Below the pieces are notes generated by a model that was not told the DNA's origin, ran no database searches, and saw only the letters and a program-made list of their open reading frames with translations. Both the position numbers and the translations under genes were made by a program. This document shows, one piece after another, positions 31,860-34,790 of a DNA stretch of 34,790 nt. Origin of the DNA: Hypsibius dujardini (lineage: Eukaryota > Tardigrada > Eutardigrada > Parachela > Hypsibiidae); assembly GCA_001579985.1 (NCBI GenBank), contig LRSR01000098.1, positions 1 through 34,790 on the forward strand. Reading direction: 5' to 3'. Position 1 is the stretch's first letter, and the number at the start of each line of letters is the position of its first letter.

Positions 31860-33113
31860 AATTAGCAGTTTTTCTGGTGAAGAATATGTGCACTTTTTCT
31901 TGCACTGTGTTGAATACAAGGGCAATATATAATAAATACTAATGTCACCTAATTATTATTTTAAAAAAATTAAGGCGCATTGCAATTTATTTTGTTTGTT
32001 ACCATCCCTCAAAGTAATTACCCTCGAACTCGATTCAATTTTTTCATCGAAGAATCCAACTAAGGAAAATCTTTATAAAACCATTCTTAGAGAGCTCCCG
32101 GAGGAAGCCCACCACTGCGCCTTCAAGCTATTCTTCTGTCTCATATCTCCGCCCCTGAATAGTCTCTTCAAGTTTGGGGAACAAAGAAATTGCAGGGCAA
32201 CGTTTCAGGAGAATAGGCCGGATGCGTCAAAATCTTCAATTTTTCCTCGACCAAAAATGCCGCGGCCAAGTCGGTTTGTGACTGGAGGCATTGTCGTGGT
32301 GCAGCTTGACACCTCGCAGACCAATTTTTATTTCTCTTTTTTAAACATGCTCCCACAACCTTTTTTTCATATCTGATACGCGCTCCACCGGATTATCGAT
32401 TATTCTCTGTCGCTTAGAACCTTAGTGATAGCCAAAACATGGCGGAAGTTCTGATTCCAGGGTGGCCCATTCCAGGGTCCGGGAAAAACAATTGACCCAG
32501 TCCAGTGCCCTTACCTCATAGTAGTATTGGATTTGTGAAGTAAGGTAAACAAGGATGTTAAAATTGTTATAAAAATACCATGAGCGCTTAAATAATGTTT
32601 AAATTGTTATAGTTTTGAAAGATTCGAACTCGCGTGTTGGATTGTACTTTCATAATCACGAATTAACATATTATAATTTAGTACACTATTGTTCCAGCTA
32701 ATTTTTTAATAAAAGGCAGTTTTAGTGCGGGATTAGATGAATCTATGTCCCAGTTATAAATTTGGTTTTAATTTGCCTTAAATTGTTTTTAATTTGTTTT
32801 ATTTATTAGACCAATTGATATTTATTATAATTACAATAATTGACGGCGAAATTGTAATTAAAGTATCATATATTCTCTTTTCTTCACAAAATCAATGATA
32901 ATTTTAAACAGAAACAGCCCAAGTATTTAGGCTGCCACCTGACCGGGGAAGCACTGCAACAGCCAAGGTAGAAAAGTATTACTAGCACATTTTTAATAAA
33001 CCGATGACAGAGGAAAGCGGAAAAAAATGTCAAATAAATTGAGAAAGAGATTATTACCACTGAAAAAAATACTGGAATGCTTTCGAACTGCGCCATCGCT
33101 TTGATCCTTTTTA
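31860..33113. other. Intergenic with mariner fossil
   Basis: Convergent 3' flanks of the orphan gene (AATAAA at 31931) and the right-edge MS4A-like gene. Apart from the mariner remnant at 31995-32325 the sequence is AT-rich, with no gene recognised. Confidence 0.5.
31995..32325 (-). pseudogene. Mariner-family transposase, decayed C-terminal half
   Basis: Reading the minus strand across frameshifts gives the mariner landmarks in order: LHHDNASSH (second catalytic Asp) near 32305; then TDLAAAFLVEEKLKILTHPA, AYSPETLPCNFF and FPKLEETIQGRRYETEE; and near 32010 a C-terminal IEFEGNYFEGW-like end. The third catalytic position reads Glu (YSPE, against YSPD in active mariners). Several frame changes and stops are present and the N-terminal half is not visible. 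It is a dead fossil. Confidence 0.8.
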
Positions 33114-34790
33114 TTACAAATCAGTGATCATCCGATCGACCCGAGGATCTTGATAAGCCGTGCTGGCTCTCGGCGCCAAATGGTATTTGACGGTCTCATC
33201 AAACGGTCCCGCTTTTTGTCGATAATTGACCACACTGATCACCAGGCACGTCAACGTCCCGAGCACCAGAACACCTTCCAACAGCAACGCCACGAAATTC
33301 AAGGTTTCCGCAATCCGCTTGTCCGATTGCGCAGCCAAAGTCTGATCGTCCCTGTCATTGATGGGTTCCCCGTTTTGATGGAACAACAATGGAGATTGAG
33401 TGATAGCGGTGGCTGCAGGGAGGACCGTGTCGGTGAGGGTCGGATGGCTCCACCAGCCCATGGCCGAGGGGAGAATCAGACTGACAGCGACAATTAAGGC
33501 GATCGCAGCGACGGCGGAAAATATCGCACTCAAGAGGAAAATTCGCTTGGTGGTTTTGGCCTCCGTCGCAGCACCGCGTGCGGAAATTACGCTGAATAGT
33601 CCCGCGACGACGGCGAAGAAGGCCGCGGTGGCGGAGAGGATTTGCAGGAGGTTGACGGTTGACGGAACCTGCAGGGTATGGTCAGCTCGGGCGTTCAAAA
33701 AGTAGGCTACAACAAGGGAAAAATTAAGACAATTATGAAGTCTGCATAATTTTCATATATACAATTTGAGTTGTATTTGGCAATATTGTGGGAATAAAAC
33801 GAAAAAAAAGTGTAAAAAAGTGTAATAACTTATTGCTTATATGAAATTTATGTATGCTTGTTACATATATATATATTTCTTGTATATATACCTTTTTCAT
33901 ATATATTTTGTTCATGTATTTATATTTCATATTCAAATATATATTTTTGATATTTTGTATGCTTTGTATCGTGTACTATTATTATGTTTTATTATACAGT
34001 GTATGTCTTGCTGTATTGTATTTCAGTGATTTTTAATTTATAAATCGACAATTGTCTAGAACAATGGTCAAGCTCTTCCATTTAATTTGAGATAACCCAC
34101 CATGGTCGCAAATAACCCTTTCGCGTTTGTTAAATTTACCGTAAAATGTGGTCGAGTACTAAATAACTTTGAGGGCGTCGCGGGCGGACCATGACACAGC
34201 AGTTTTGGAAACGCAAAATAATTATTTTTTTCCATTGCAAACCAAATAAAATACGTTGACAAGAGTCAAAATATTTTTTACTGGGAGATTCGTCAGCCAA
34301 AAAAGTCAAGACTTAATGCGAGGTTTCTCGCCTAGGACTTCAACTCTAAAGTCACAAATGAAATTCCGAAATTTTGAAAAAAATCAAAAGGACAAACAGA
34401 TACAAATTGACAGTCTAGAGCAAACTACTCTCAAATTCAGATCTCCCGACAAATCGCAAATATTCTAACTGGGCGTTCTCATGAGAAAGTCTTGTAATTA
34501 CGCTGTTTATGGAATTATTTCAAATTTCACAGCCCGTTCAGGTCTCGGTGCCGGGAGCGTTTCATAGTCTTGTCAATGCACTTTTCTTGCACGTACAGGT
34601 CCTCTGATATTTCACCAAAACTTTCAAGACCAAGACAGCTAAATTTTGTGGCGGTAGAAATTTCTTAACTTCGTTTATTGGGATGAATTACAGAAGGAGA
34701 TGTCTTAAAGTGGATTTGAATTTTTCCTCAAGACTAACGCAGCAGTCTTGGAAAAACATTGAAAAATTCCTACCTGCAATTTCCAAAGAT
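33114..34790 (-). CDS. Second four-pass MS4A-like membrane protein, 5' end beyond window
   Basis: The last exon, 33114-33706, encodes 196 residues to TAA. It has hydrophobic segments near NLLQILSATAAFFAVVAGLF, IFLLSAIFSAVAAIALIVAV and NFVALLLEGVLVLGTLTCLV, a basic loop (ARGAATEAKTTKR) between the first two, a loop of about 50 residues before the last, and a charged C-terminus. An upstream exon 34774 to >34790, ending GCAG|GTAGGA, joins in phase 1 (G|CC, Ala) and reads SLEIA, so the first helix and the start codon lie outside the window. Helix spacing and the phase-1 intron at the end of helix 1 match the protein at 14789-17143, suggesting paralogues. The 1067-base intron is AT-rich. Function is unknown; a claudin- or MARVEL-like protein is a weaker alternative. 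Confidence 0.72.
33707..34773 (-). other. Intron of the right-edge MS4A-like gene
   Basis: GTAGGA...CTTGTTGTAG intron, inferred from a phase-1 match between the edge exon and the exon ending at 33706. It includes an AT-rich TATA/ATAT tract at about 33860-33960. Nothing else was recognised. Confidence 0.55.

Noticed and set aside
33253-33705. Plus-strand frames opposite the right-edge gene
   Set aside because: Shadows of the minus-strand MS4A-like exon, which has clear membrane helices and a terminal stop.

Overview
This window is animal nuclear DNA. All recognisable genes are split by GT-AG introns, many of them 60-120 bases long. Reading frames stay open across the predicted joins, and the products (PAXBP1, SANBR/KIAA1841, a natriuretic-peptide-receptor ectodomain, MS4A-like four-pass proteins) are metazoan families. 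No prokaryotic operon, rRNA, tRNA or CRISPR array was seen. The source looks like an invertebrate. A tardigrade or related ecdysozoan is a guess that the sequence alone cannot settle.

Layout, left to right. 1-2599: gene-poor, with two inverted-repeat (MITE-like) elements. 2600-11065 (-): a complete 19-exon PAXBP1/GCFC homologue of 832 residues. Its large intron 11 carries plus-strand coding-like sequence that I cannot assign. 11066-14788: intergenic, with a 469-bp MITE flanked by TTA and one copy of a foldback repeat family. 14789-17143 (+): a two-exon MS4A/CD20-like membrane protein. 18270-23381 (+): a ten-exon receptor with a natriuretic-peptide-receptor ligand-binding ectodomain, one membrane helix and a short tail without kinase or cyclase domains, which is an NPR-C (clearance receptor) layout. 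24764-29640 (-): a seven-exon SANBR (KIAA1841) homologue with BTB and Cys-rich regions and a long basic C-terminus. 29959-31859 (+): a two-exon orphan protein sharing a 318-bp divergent promoter region with SANBR. About 31995-32325 (-): a decayed mariner transposase. 33114 to beyond the right edge (-): a second MS4A-like protein, 5' incomplete.

The genes do not form a pathway. PAXBP1 and SANBR are nuclear/chromatin or RNA-processing proteins, the receptor and the two four-pass proteins are membrane proteins, and one gene is unassigned. Repeats recur across the window: tetra- and hexanucleotide (CAGA/TCTG, GACACA/TGTGTC) microsatellites, mostly in introns; at least four copies of one foldback family; two further MITEs; and a mariner fossil. 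I found no convincing wholly new system. The best leads are the catalytically bare natriuretic receptor, the unassigned plus-strand exon inside PAXBP1, the paralogous MS4A-like pair, and the foldback family.
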